54,217 bases of DNA from Nitrospirota bacterium (lineage in GTDB: Bacteria; Nitrospirota; Thermodesulfovibrionia; Thermodesulfovibrionales; UBA6898): NCBI GenBank assembly GCA_021783515.1, contig JAJXTV010000024.1, positions 1 through 54,217 on the forward strand. Direction: 5' to 3'. Every line of letters starts with the position of its first letter. Within the stretch, counting starts at the first letter, position 1. The position numbers and the translations under genes were made by a program. Shown here piece after piece: positions 42,359 through 50,907 of the stretch. The notes below the pieces were generated by a model. The model had not been told where the DNA came from. It searched no databases and worked only from the letters and a program-made list of their open reading frames with translations.

Positions 42359-44695
42359 CTACCGCCGTACGCGCGCGCGCAGAGCAGCGCACGCGTCCCC
42401 GCTTCCCAGACCACAGGCCTTCCGGAAATCATCCAAGGCAAGCCTGCCGGCCCCTGTCCGCAGATAAAGGTCCGCCCGGTCCAGGTACGCCCTCGCCAAA
42501 TCAGGCTTGAGTGAGATCGCCCTGCTGTAGTCCTCAATCGCCTTATCATCCCTTCTCATTTTGCCGTACGCGATTCCCCGGTTGACGTAGGCAGTATAAT
42601 CGTCCGGGGCCAGGGCGATCGCCGTGCTGTAGTCGGAAACCGCCTCATCGAGCCTGCCGGACATTTCAAAGGCCAGTCCCCGGTTATTGTAAGCCTCCAC
42701 CCGCCGGGGATTCAATTCAATCGCCCTGCCGAGATCGGCCAGCGCCCGGTCGACCAGCCCCGTTTCCCCGAACAGCAAGCCCCGGTTGATATACGCGTCG
42801 GCGTAAGCGGGGTCCAGCGAGATCGCCTCGGTGTAATCCGCAATTGCGAGCTCGAGCCGGCCCCTTTCGCCCCATACCATCGCACGGTTGTAATAGGCGA
42901 CCGGAGAGAAAGGCCTCAGTCTGACGGCGGCGGTATAATCTTCCAGCGCGAGATCGAAGTTCCCCTGTCTCCTGTACACCCAGCCCCGGTTTGTAATAGC
43001 GTCGGCATACTCCGGGTCACGCGAAATCGCCGCCGTAAAATCCTGAATTGCGCGGTAGGGCTGTCCCATACTCCCCAACAGGATACCCCGGTTATAATAT
43101 GCCAGGGGAGCGGACGGCTCCAGCCTGATCGCCGCGTCATAGTCCTCCATAGCCCGGCCGAACTGCCCCTTCGCCTGAAACGCCGAGCCGCGGTTGTTAT
43201 AGGCCAGATAGGCGCCCGTCATTCCGGAAAACGTGCCGCGGCCTTTTTCGGAATACAGGTTGATTGCGACGGTGAGATCGGCGATCGCCGGGTCGAGCCG
43301 TCCTTTTTCCTTCAGCGCCGCACCGCGATTATTATAGGCGACAGGCACAGGCACCGGAGCGTTCTTTATGACATAGCTCCAGAAATCTATGCCGTTGTTC
43401 CATACGCCGACCTGCCGCACTGTAAGCAAAGACATGACGGCACACAGGCCGAAAGCCGATGCGAGAAGGAAGGCCCTGGCGGCAAACCTCCACTTCAGCA
43501 GGCCGGACGCCCCGGTCCACAGCCACGCGGCCAGCAGGCCCGCCAGGAGGAAAGGACCCAGACTCGAAAGATAGGTGTACCGGTCCGCCATGGCATGGTG
43601 CCCTATCCTGATGATGCCGAGCACCGGCAGCAGGCTCAGCAGATAATATCCCCAGGCGGCCGCCAATACCCTGTTTCTCCTCGCCGTAAGCACGGAGGCC
43701 GCGGTAATGCCGCATACCAGGAGAACGGCCCCTGCATACGTGAGGGAAAAAAGCGAGATGTTCTTCGAATACGGATAAAAGGGAAGCAGATGAAAAGGCG
43801 CCGCCATCTTCCACAGATACGTTACGATCGCCTCAAACGCCACCAGCACCCGCGACGGCAGGGAAACCGGATCGCTCCCCCCCCTGGCGACGTCCGCCCG
43901 GTTCATCACAAATGTGACCGCCGAGACAAAGATACTCATTGCGAGAAACGGCATTTTTTCCCGCACAAGCCGCATAACGTTCTTCGGGGAGAAGCTCCTC
44001 CGAAAAGGATGCCAATCCAGCAGGAAGAACACCGCCGGGAGAATAACCGCCATAGGTTTACTGCATAAAGAGAGCGAAAAAAAGACGATTGCCAGAAGAT
44101 AGTGCCTGTTGCGGATCAATGACCGCCACGTCGTTCGCGCCACCTGGTTTCCAGGATCCGATGCAAAGCGCGCATAGCTCAGGATGCTTAAAAGAAAGAA
44201 GAAAGAGTAGAGCAGGTCCTTCCGTTCGCTTATCCATGCCACTGATTCCACATGCAGCGGATGAAGACCGAAAAGAAAGCCGGTCGCGCCCGCGGCGATC
44301 AGCACAGCCGTCTCTTTGTCCCGATCCGGAGCGCCGGCAGGCTCCCTTACGCCGTTCGACACCCCGAGAAGCAGCGCGACAAGACAGACGACCAGAAACG
44401 TGTTGGCGGCGTGAAGAAAAATGTTGGTGAGATGGTAGCCGGCAGGCGACAGGCCCCATAACGAGTAATCGACGGCGTACGATATCCAGGTGAGGGGATG
44501 CCAGTAGTTTGCCGAGCTGTCGGTAAACGCCCATCGCAGAAAGTCGAGGCCGAGGGATCGGATGTGAGAATTTTCATATACGTACAGGTTATCGTCCCAG
44601 TTGACAAATCCGTTCCGGAGCGCCGGCAGGTATATCGCAAAGGTAACGACCGAAACAAATGCGGCGAGATAGTATTTGTCGTATCGTTTATCCAT
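42359..44695 (-). CDS. TMTC-like GT-C membrane protein with nine C-terminal TPRs
   Basis: A 778-residue protein, the first and longest of the three-gene array. It keeps WDD (34-35), [69 protein letters not shown] and [10 protein letters not shown]. Nine TPRs follow. A 10-residue insertion (KGRGTFSGMT) sits between the first and second. The tail is KACGLGSGDACAALRARVRR. It starts 14 bp after the SxtJ-like gene, which links the TMTC-like array to the carbamoyltransferase module. The larger TPR number suggests a longer acceptor-binding surface than its paralogs have. Confidence 0.75.
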   Translation of the reverse strand: MDKRYDKYYLAAFVSVVTFAIYLPALRNGFVNWDDNLYVYENSHIRSLGLDFLRWAFTDSSANYWHPLTWISYAVDYSLWGLSPAGYHLTNIFLHAANTFLVVCLVALLLGVSNGVREPAGAPDRDKETAVLIAAGATGFLFGLHPLHVESVAWISERKDLLYSFFFLLSILSYARFASDPGNQVARTTWRSLIRNRHYLLAIVFFSLSLCSKPMAVILPAVFFLLDWHPFRRSFSPKNVMRLVREKMPFLAMSIFVSAVTFVMNRADVARGGSDPVSLPSRVLVAFEAIVTYLWKMAAPFHLLPFYPYSKNISLFSLTYAGAVLLVCGITAASVLTARRNRVLAAAWGYYLLSLLPVLGIIRIGHHAMADRYTYLSSLGPFLLAGLLAAWLWTGASGLLKWRFAARAFLLASAFGLCAVMSLLTVRQVGVWNNGIDFWSYVIKNAPVPVPVAYNNRGAALKEKGRLDPAIADLTVAINLYSEKGRGTFSGMTGAYLAYNNRGSAFQAKGQFGRAMEDYDAAIRLEPSAPLAYYNRGILLGSMGQPYRAIQDFTAAISRDPEYADAITNRGWVYRRQGNFDLALEDYTAAVRLRPFSPVAYYNRAMVWGERGRLELAIADYTEAISLDPAYADAYINRGLLFGETGLVDRALADLGRAIELNPRRVEAYNNRGLAFEMSGRLDEAVSDYSTAIALAPDDYTAYVNRGIAYGKMRRDDKAIEDYSRAISLKPDLARAYLDRADLYLRTGAGRLALDDFRKACGLGSGDACAALRARVRR

Positions 44696-44709
44696 TCATG
44701 AACTTACGG

Positions 44710-45090
44710 TCAGCTGATATTTTCGAGGTCCTCCGCGGTATACGTGTGGTTACGGACAACATAAACTGAGGTCCCGGGGTCCTTGAGAAAAAGCGGGTCC
44801 TCTCTGAAAAACCGCGCGACAAGCGATATTGGGAGAAGGATTGCGAAGTATACGAATGAAAGCACTATCCGCGCGTTGATCCATCCCGCTCTTTCGCCAG
44901 CCGCTACCCACAGGGACACGAACCGGTCCCCCGCCCAGGGGACGAACAGAAACATCAAGCCAAGGGCCAGTGCGGAATAAAGAAAGACCGCCTTGCTGAA
45001 AATCACCGAAAACGCCGTCAGGCCCGTGACGACGGCAAGCTGGGTTTTGCGGCTTCCTTCCCTGTCGATATTTCTGCGGAGATTGTTCAT
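44710..45090 (-). CDS. SxtJ-like small membrane protein
   Basis: A 126-residue protein with three or so hydrophobic segments: about 17-32, 34-50 and 70-93. The sequence AFSVIFSKAVFLYSALALG, followed by WINARIVLSFVYFAILLPISLV, matches my memory of the SxtJ family, named from the saxitoxin cluster and found in glycan loci beside SxtK/DUF5989 and a carbamoyltransferase. Its biochemical role is unknown. The ATG directly follows the stop of the 47-residue DUF5989-like gene (TAG-ATG), and the carbamoyltransferase is just upstream, so the classic three-gene module is complete here. Confidence 0.75.
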   Translation of the reverse strand: MNNLRRNIDREGSRKTQLAVVTGLTAFSVIFSKAVFLYSALALGLMFLFVPWAGDRFVSLWVAAGERAGWINARIVLSFVYFAILLPISLVARFFREDPLFLKDPGTSVYVVRNHTYTAEDLENIS

Positions 45091-45234
45091 CTAAAAAAGC
45101 GTATAGATAAATGGCGCGGCCGCCGAACCCCCGCCGATAACGATCACGATTCCCAGGAGCAGCAAAAGAATGATGACTGGCGCAAGCCAGTATTTCTTGC
45201 GGTTTCTCAAATAGAAAAAAAGGTCCTTCCACAC
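45091..45234 (-). CDS. DUF5989 / SxtK-like microprotein (47 residues)
   Basis: A small gene easy to miss. A GTG at 45234 opens 47 codons ending with TAG at 45091-45093, immediately before the SxtJ-like ATG. The peptide begins MWKDLFFYLRNRKKYW, then has one membrane helix (APVIILLLLGIVIVI), then ends SAAAPFIYTLF. The basic N-terminal stretch before the helix and the APFIYTLF end are the DUF5989 pattern as I remember it. GAGGG lies eight bases before the GTG, and an in-frame TGA two codons upstream fixes the start. It probably works with the SxtJ-like protein in the membrane, but the function of the pair is unknown. Confidence 0.75.
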   Translation of the reverse strand: MWKDLFFYLRNRKKYWLAPVIILLLLLGIVIVIGGGSAAAPFIYTLF

Positions 45235-45252
45235 GTTTCATTCCCTCATAAA

Positions 45253-45258
45253 ATTATA
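45253..45258 (-). promoter_or_regulatory. TATAAT -10 box upstream of the DUF5989/SxtJ/TMTC run
   Basis: Perfect TATAAT on the minus strand, 18 bp before the GTG at 45234, in the 84-bp gap after the carbamoyltransferase. It would give a short leader that includes the GAGGG site. No clear -35 was found. Confidence 0.4.
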
Positions 45259-45318
45259 CCATTTCGTCGTTTCTTCATGCCTCCTCCGCCGGGCGGCTTC
45301 CGGCCCGCCGCTCCCCGT

Positions 45319-47181
45319 TCAGGCCGGGGCAGTCGCCGGCGCAGTTCCGTCGCTCCCGGACCATTCGGGCTGGTCCTCTCTGCAGAAAAGGAAATCCCCG
45401 ATGACGAGGTAGTCCATCCCGGTTGACATGAAGCACCGGTATGCCTCCTCGGGGGTGCATACAATCGGCTCTCCCCTCACGTTGAAACTGGTATTGACGA
45501 TCACGCTGCAGCCCGTCAGATTCCTGAAAGACGCGAGGAGCCCCCAGTATCTCGGGTTGGTTTCCCTATTCACCGTCTGCAGTCTCGCCGAAAAATCCAC
45601 GTGGGTAACAGCGGGAAGATCCGACCGCCTGCAGTCCCGTTTCTCGCTCATCGTCAGGACTGCGTAGTCATCGGGGAGGCCGACGCGCCTGTCCTGCCTC
45701 ACCGCGGCGACCAACTGCATATAGGGAGAAGAAGAGATGTCTTCGAAATAGAGTCCGCAGTCTTCGGCCAGAACCGACGGGGCGAAAGGACGGAAAGATT
45801 CGCGAAACTTTATTTTCAGGTTCAGCTTCTTCTGCATTTCCGGGTTTCGGGCGTCCGCCAATATACTCCTGGCCCCCAGGGCGCGCGGCCCGAATTCCAT
45901 CCTCCCTTGCATCCAGCCGACCACCGCCCCGCCGGCGATCAGGGACGCAACGCGGTCACAGAGCGCAGCAAAATCCCCGAAGCGAACATATCGCGCCTTA
46001 TACTTTCTCGACATCGCTGCCGCATCGAGGTCTGAAAACTCCGGTCCGAGGAGCGCCCCTTTCATGCCGTCGCTGCCTTCCCGGTCGTTTCTCGCGCCGT
46101 TAAAATAGATGTGATACCCTGCAAGGGCCGCCCCCAATGCGCCCCCTGCGTCGCCCGCCGCAGGCTGGACGAACAGATCGCTGAAGAGTCCTTTGGCGCG
46201 CAATTTCGCATTCGCCACGCAATTCAGGGCCACGCCGCCGGCCATGCAGAGGCATTCAGCTCCAGTGAGCCTCTTCGCCTCAGCGGCCATTTTCAGCACG
46301 ATCTCCTCCGTCACCCGCTGTATTGCCAAAGCCAGGTCGCAATGCTCCTGCCCGATTTCGGATTCCGGCTCCCTCCGGGAAAAACCGAAGAGCTCCGCCC
46401 ATTTCCGGTCATTCACCATGCGCAACCCGGTCGAATACCCGAAATACTTCTGATCGAGCCACAGAGAGCCGTCCTCCTTGATGCTGACCAACGTTCCCGT
46501 TATGGCCGCGTAGAACTTCCGCATGTCTTCCGAATCCGGGTTACCGTAAGGCGCCAGCCCCATCAGTTTATACTCGCCGGAATTGACCCTGAATCCGAGG
46601 AAATAAGTAAAAGCGGAATACAGCAACCCCAGGGAATGCGGGAAATGGAGCTCCTTCAGCACTGTAATTCTGTTTCCCTCCCCATGGCTGACGGAGGCCG
46701 TGGCCCATTCGCCCACGCCGTCTATGGTGAGGATCGCAGCCCTGTCGAAGGGAGAGGGGAAAAAAGCGCTCGCGGCGTGGGAAAGATGATGCTCGGGAAA
46801 CAGAAGCCTCGCCTTTTTCCTGTTGTAGTCCCCGATCTTTTCCATCTCCTCATGGATCAGCCTCCGGAGAAACATCTTTTCCTTTATCCAAACCGGGACC
46901 GCGCCGACAAAAGAAGTCAGTCCCCTGGGGGAAAACGCGTAGTACGTTTCGAGCAGCCGGTCGAATTTCAGGAGCGGCTTGTCATAAAAGACGATGGCAT
47001 CGAGGTCGGACGGACCGCACCCCGCATACTGAAGGCAGAACCTGACCGCGTTTCCGGGGAAGGAAGGATCGTGCTTTTTCCTCGTAAAGCGCTCTTCCTG
47101 CGCCGCCGCGATGATCTCCCCGTCCTGGACAATCGCGGCGGCGGAGTCGTGATAATAGGCCGAGATGCCGAGGAGCTTCAT
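45319..47181 (-). CDS. NodU/TobZ-family O-carbamoyltransferase
   Basis: A 620-residue cytosolic enzyme. It transfers the carbamoyl group of carbamoyl phosphate, through a carbamoyl-adenylate, to a hydroxyl of a sugar. The N-terminal domain shows LGISAYYHDSAAAIV (His11), EERFTRKKHD, FPEHHLSHAASAF (His131, His132, His135) and LTIDGVGEWA. The central part has CLCMAGGVALNCVANAKL, and the C-terminal domain has GWMQGRMEFGPRALGARSIL, FRPFAPSVL and NTSFNVRGEPIV. Length and order match the family. The start at 47181 (MKLLGIS) is certain because the open frame further upstream overlaps the previous gene in a non-homologous way. An ATGA overlap couples it to the GT9 gene. A surface sugar is the likely substrate. 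Confidence 0.9.
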   Translation of the reverse strand: MKLLGISAYYHDSAAAIVQDGEIIAAAQEERFTRKKHDPSFPGNAVRFCLQYAGCGPSDLDAIVFYDKPLLKFDRLLETYYAFSPRGLTSFVGAVPVWIKEKMFLRRLIHEEMEKIGDYNRKKARLLFPEHHLSHAASAFFPSPFDRAAILTIDGVGEWATASVSHGEGNRITVLKELHFPHSLGLLYSAFTYFLGFRVNSGEYKLMGLAPYGNPDSEDMRKFYAAITGTLVSIKEDGSLWLDQKYFGYSTGLRMVNDRKWAELFGFSRREPESEIGQEHCDLALAIQRVTEEIVLKMAAEAKRLTGAECLCMAGGVALNCVANAKLRAKGLFSDLFVQPAAGDAGGALGAALAGYHIYFNGARNDREGSDGMKGALLGPEFSDLDAAAMSRKYKARYVRFGDFAALCDRVASLIAGGAVVGWMQGRMEFGPRALGARSILADARNPEMQKKLNLKIKFRESFRPFAPSVLAEDCGLYFEDISSSPYMQLVAAVRQDRRVGLPDDYAVLTMSEKRDCRRSDLPAVTHVDFSARLQTVNRETNPRYWGLLASFRNLTGCSVIVNTSFNVRGEPIVCTPEEAYRCFMSTGMDYLVIGDFLFCREDQPEWSGSDGTAPATAPA

Positions 47182-48407
47182 GCCGGAAGGATGTCCAGGT
47201 TCGGCCGGACTGCCTGAAATACCTGTTCCGGCGTGATTATCTGAAGGCAGACGTTGTCGCTGCATGCCGTCTTCCGGTGGTTCGCGGCCGTGACGCAGGG
47301 GGAACACGCCAATCCGGCATAGAGCGGCGTCATCGCGCCCAGCGGGCCATACAACTTCGGGGTCTCGGGCCCGAACAGCACAAAAACCGGCATATCCGTA
47401 ACCGAGGCAAAATGCGCCGGACCGGAGTCGTTGGTAACCATCAGGGAACTTATCGAATACAGCGCGGGCAGATCGGTAAGCGAGGTGAAGCCGGCGAAGT
47501 TTACACACCGGCCACTGCCGACGGAACTGACAATGCGTTCCTTTCCGGCGCGCTCCGACGGACTGCCGACGAGCAGGACCATGACATCGGGATACCGCTC
47601 AAGGACCATCCTGGCCAGTGCGATGTAGTATGCCTCCGGCCAGCGTCGAAGGGGGACAAGGTCGGACGCGTCGGTATTAAATAAGACTATGCGAAACCGT
47701 CCCTCTTCGAATGCCGGAGAGGAAACCCCGATCTTATGAAGCATCGCTCGTTTCGTCTGCTCGTCCGCCGGGACCTTCCTCACCGATACTTCCTCATCAC
47801 CCACCAGAGTTTTCGAGTAAGGGATTTCCTTCTTCGCGCTCAGAAGCGCATTGACGAGGGCGATGAAATTCTTTGCGATATGCAGATGAGGGTTATACGC
47901 CACCCGGTGGGTGAGAAAATCTCCGCGGTACAGCCCTTCATTATGAAATGCATGAAACCCCACCCTCCGCGTCGCGCCGGAATAGCCGCTCAGGAGGGCG
48001 GTAAACCGTGAAAACAGCTCGAGGTCGACCACCGTATCGATATGGTTCTTTCGACACCAGGCAAAGAACCGCACGCTGTCCCCTGCGATGCGCAGGAGGC
48101 CGGAGTCGCGAATGCTGAAAATGTTCTCGGGGGAAATCGCATTCAGGAGATCGAGGCCGGGCCTGTTGCTCTGAAAAATCACAAAATAAAGACGCGCGTG
48201 AAGGGCCTCTTCCGCCTTCCGCATGGCAGGGTCCGCCAAAATCGTGCTCCCGATCTCGGACAACTCGATGAACAGTATGTTGTGGGGGGGGCTGCCGGGG
48301 TCCCTGTCGCGAAAGAACAGCGAGAGGACCTTCTTTATGACCGTACCGAGGAAGCAGAGCGGCACGCCCGCATAATAATCCAGCTTCCGCATGGTATCAA
48401 TGTTCAT
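47178..48407 (-). CDS. GT9 family glycosyltransferase (heptosyltransferase type)
   Basis: A 409-residue GT-B enzyme. ILFIELSEIGSTILADPAMR is the usual GT9 start, HIDTVVDLELFSRF follows in the N-terminal half, and the donor half shows ALYSISSLMVTNDSGPAHFASV and VFVLFGPETPKLYGPLG. GT9 enzymes use ADP-heptose or related donors; the window's own heptose genes are of the GDP type, so the donor is open. CSPCVTAANHRKTACSDNVC resembles the Cys-rich loop of other GT9 proteins. The start at 48407 (MNIDTMRKLD) is preferred; upstream codons lack homology. It heads the 17-kb minus-strand run and overlaps the carbamoyltransferase by 4 nt. Confidence 0.8.
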   Translation of the reverse strand: MNIDTMRKLDYYAGVPLCFLGTVIKKVLSLFFRDRDPGSPPHNILFIELSEIGSTILADPAMRKAEEALHARLYFVIFQSNRPGLDLLNAISPENIFSIRDSGLLRIAGDSVRFFAWCRKNHIDTVVDLELFSRFTALLSGYSGATRRVGFHAFHNEGLYRGDFLTHRVAYNPHLHIAKNFIALVNALLSAKKEIPYSKTLVGDEEVSVRKVPADEQTKRAMLHKIGVSSPAFEEGRFRIVLFNTDASDLVPLRRWPEAYYIALARMVLERYPDVMVLLVGSPSERAGKERIVSSVGSGRCVNFAGFTSLTDLPALYSISSLMVTNDSGPAHFASVTDMPVFVLFGPETPKLYGPLGAMTPLYAGLACSPCVTAANHRKTACSDNVCLQIITPEQVFQAVRPNLDILPA

Positions 48408-48436
48408 CGCATGCCCCGTTTCCTCAGATTCTCTGC

Positions 48437-48487
48437 ATTGTAATCCATCCCTAGCAGAGGATGCAAGACGGTTGTGACTTTGCATCC
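48437..48487 (-). promoter_or_regulatory. Promoter with 8-bp inverted repeat upstream of the GT9 gene
   Basis: TACAAT on the minus strand (48437-48442) lies 29 bp before the ATG at 48407. A perfect inverted repeat GGATGCAA/TTGCATCC (48459-48466 and 48480-48487, 13-nt spacer) overlaps the place where the -35 should be. That arrangement suits a repressor or activator site. No regulator gene is in the window. Confidence 0.4.
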
Positions 48488-48581
48488 ACGCTGATGATGA
48501 CACAAAACCCTATTCGCTGGCCGTTGACATCATTCAGGGGACGATCGGGAATAACATCGTCAGTCGAAAAAGCTGATCAGA

Positions 48582-48628
48582 AGTCAAAGTATTGACTTTG
48601 ATATTCTCTATAGCGGATACTTGATCAT
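48582..48628 (+). promoter_or_regulatory. Promoter with dyad overlapping the -35 for the SGNH gene
   Basis: AGTCAA (48582-48587) and TTGACT (48592-48597) form an inverted repeat with a 4-nt spacer. The right arm doubles as a good -35. A 4-of-6 -10 (GATACT) follows after an 18-bp spacer. The leader to the ATG at 48693 would be about 60 bases. Confidence 0.4.
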
Positions 48629-48692
48629 TATAGCCGTACGGCGACAAGACATTGGGGGAGGCATCGCTTTGCCATTTTTTGCGAGCGGCACT

Positions 48693-49646
48693 ATGAGAAA
48701 TCTCAAGCATGTCAAGAAATCAAATATCCTTCTGCTTCTCACTTCACTGTTCGTGACTTGCCTTTTGATGGAGATTTTTTTTCGCTACGTCTTCATTCAG
48801 ACAAACGGTATTGACGTGACCCTGGCCAGCCAAAAGTGGCTGCAGTCCTACTGGAAACCGATAAACTCCCTCGGGTTTAGGGATGGAGAATATACCAAGG
48901 ACTATCTTGCAGGCAAGCATCTTATATTCATCGTCGGAGATTCATTTGCCGCAGGATATGGAATTAAGGATATCGACAAGCGCTTCGGAAATCTTATCGG
49001 CTCGAGACTGGGAAATTCTTTCGCGGTCCTGAATATCGCCCAGCGTGGCTGGTCGACCGACGATGAAATTGCCGCACTGGCAGCTTTCCCCCTTAAGCCC
49101 GACACGGTAGTCCTTGCCTACTATCTCAACGACATCGAAGGCGCCGCAAGAAAATATGGCGCGTATTCGTCAGACGTCGACGGTATCTACGCCGCATACA
49201 ATAGTCCCTCTCTATTTCACTCTTTGAGACGAAACTCTTTTCTGGTCGATTTCTTATACTGGAGATTATATCCTCTCACGATTGAGAAGAATGCGGGATG
49301 GTGGCGATGGGTGAGAGGGGTATATGATAATAAAAAAATATGGGAGATGCACGAACTCGAACTTGATGAATTGGCTTTTTATTGCTCGTCGGTTAATGCA
49401 GATATGTACGTCATCATTTTCCCAAATCTACTGGATATCCCGGGCAGTGTAGCGATCACCGACCGAATAGCGACCTTTTTTGCCGAAAGGAACGTTAAGA
49501 CCCTTAATCTTGCGCCCCTTCTGATGAATATGAAGAAATCGCGGCTTACCGTAAATAGCTCTGACGCTCATCCAAGTGAGTTCTTGCATGCATTCGTGGC
49601 TGAAAGAATGTCCTCAGTAATCCGCAAGGCCCATGGCCTTCCTTAG
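48693..49646 (+). CDS. Membrane-anchored SGNH/GDSL hydrolase-like protein
   Basis: A 317-residue protein. A hydrophobic anchor lies at residues 11-30, so the catalytic part should be periplasmic. Block I is IFIVGDSFAAGYG (Ser84), and a late DAHPS (Asp291, His293) provides the remaining pair of the triad. LAYYLNDIEG is the probable Asn block. SGNH proteins act as esterases or O-acetyltransferases on polysaccharides. The ATG at 48693 is used; the frame opens at a TTG 24 codons earlier without protein character. The gene is visibly more AT-rich than its neighbours and has only a weak ribosome-binding site. A second SGNH gene follows. Confidence 0.75.
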   Translation: MRNLKHVKKSNILLLLTSLFVTCLLMEIFFRYVFIQTNGIDVTLASQKWLQSYWKPINSLGFRDGEYTKDYLAGKHLIFIVGDSFAAGYGIKDIDKRFGNLIGSRLGNSFAVLNIAQRGWSTDDEIAALAAFPLKPDTVVLAYYLNDIEGAARKYGAYSSDVDGIYAAYNSPSLFHSLRRNSFLVDFLYWRLYPLTIEKNAGWWRWVRGVYDNKKIWEMHELELDELAFYCSSVNADMYVIIFPNLLDIPGSVAITDRIATFFAERNVKTLNLAPLLMNMKKSRLTVNSSDAHPSEFLHAFVAERMSSVIRKAHGLP

Positions 49647-49679
49647 ATAAACAGGGGTGCCAACCCGTCTCTCCCCGCC

Positions 49680-49723
49680 ATGCCATGTCTTCCCTCATGG
49701 CATAGCGACTGGTGTGGTATACT
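49680..49723 (+). promoter_or_regulatory. Perfect 8-bp inverted repeat followed by an extended -10 promoter
   Basis: ATGCCATG (49680-49687) and CATGGCAT (49696-49703) flank an 8-nt loop. It lies 34 bp after the first SGNH stop. A TGGTATACT extended -10 (TATACT at 49718-49723) follows, 23 bp before the ATG at 49747. The right arm covers the -35 position, so the repeat may be an operator; lacking a T-tract, it is a poor intrinsic terminator. Confidence 0.45.
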
Positions 49724-49746
49724 AACGCACACGGGGGCAATGGCGG

Positions 49747-50907
49747 ATGATACCATCGCGCAGCGCAGATGAAGTCATAGGGCTGACAAGATTAAAGAAA
49801 GCACTGTTTTTCCTGATTACGGCAATGCCCTCATTGCTTTTACTCGGTATTGTCGTTCTTCTCGGACGGGACATTTACGAAATACGTCTTGTCACTCCTT
49901 CGGCAATCTATCACGGTCTTCAGTCTCACCTGGCTCATGAAGACCCGGAAAACATCCCCTTGCCGGATGCTATTTTTTCTGCCGGCGATACAGACAAAAC
50001 AACCGTATACGCATTCGGGGAGTCATCGCTCGTGCTTTCAGACGGCAAAACCTTTCCCGAATATCTCCAGCAGAGACACGCCGATCTGCGCGTCGTCAAT
50101 TTCGGGGTCAGCGGGATAGATTCGTTCGTAGTGCGGCAGAGGGTCGAAGAGGCCCTTTCCGTTGCCAAACCGGATGTCGTTGTCCTTTACTACGGACACA
50201 ACGATTACAACAATGCCTATCAGGAATATATCATGCCGAATTTTTTCCAGCAGTTCGATCTTTTTTTGAGAATCTCGTACCGTTTTCACAACAAGAACAG
50301 GCCCCCCGGGGTGTTGCTGGCGGACAACCCGTACTGGTTTTCCCGGTTGATAAGACCGAAATTCTTTCAGTTCTTCGAACAGCTGGGGATGCTCGATATC
50401 GACATAAGGGACTACGAGCCGATCAATCAGATGATCCTGGACTACTATGTCAGAAACAATGACGCAATAATCGACATGGCCCTCTCTCAAAATATTCCCG
50501 TGGTGCTGATAACTCCGGTAGGGAACCTGCATGCCGAGCCTTTCGGCGACATCCACGTCACCACAGCACTCTACAAAAAAGGAATGGCTTCACAGGACTA
50601 CGACGACTCCCTGAAATATCTGAAATCGGCCCGAGACGCGGAAATCTTTACCTACGATATGCGGGCGAAATCGCCGCTCATAGACTACATCAGAAATTAC
50701 GAGCGGCCCGGCGTATACGTGCTGGACCTGGAAAAGAAACTCGAGCAGATGCGTTTCGGGTTCGGATATGGCGAATTTCTCGATTATTTCCACTTCAACG
50801 ACAAATCGCACAGTCTGCTGGCCGACATCATCTACGACTTCATGGCATCGAAGAATCTTGTCGGATCGGGCCAGCGCAGGAAACGGGAGCTGAGGAAATC
50901 TTCATAA
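49747..50907 (+). CDS. Membrane-anchored SGNH hydrolase-like protein (second)
   Basis: A 386-residue protein with an N-terminal membrane helix (residues about 17-40) and a periplasmic SGNH domain. The blocks are YAFGESSLVLSDG (Ser93 or Ser94), VVNFGVSGIDSFV (Gly), VVLYYGHNDYNN (Asn) and EFLDYFHFNDKSH (Asp and His). The GES form of block I and the GHND block are seen in SGNH proteins next to membrane O-acyltransferases and glycan genes. It may remove or transfer acyl groups on the glycan. It shares little beyond the fold with the SGNH protein upstream. The C-terminal tail is basic (RRKRELRK). Confidence 0.75.
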   Translation: MIPSRSADEVIGLTRLKKALFFLITAMPSLLLLGIVVLLGRDIYEIRLVTPSAIYHGLQSHLAHEDPENIPLPDAIFSAGDTDKTTVYAFGESSLVLSDGKTFPEYLQQRHADLRVVNFGVSGIDSFVVRQRVEEALSVAKPDVVVLYYGHNDYNNAYQEYIMPNFFQQFDLFLRISYRFHNKNRPPGVLLADNPYWFSRLIRPKFFQFFEQLGMLDIDIRDYEPINQMILDYYVRNNDAIIDMALSQNIPVVLITPVGNLHAEPFGDIHVTTALYKKGMASQDYDDSLKYLKSARDAEIFTYDMRAKSPLIDYIRNYERPGVYVLDLEKKLEQMRFGFGYGEFLDYFHFNDKSHSLLADIIYDFMASKNLVGSGQRRKRELRKSS

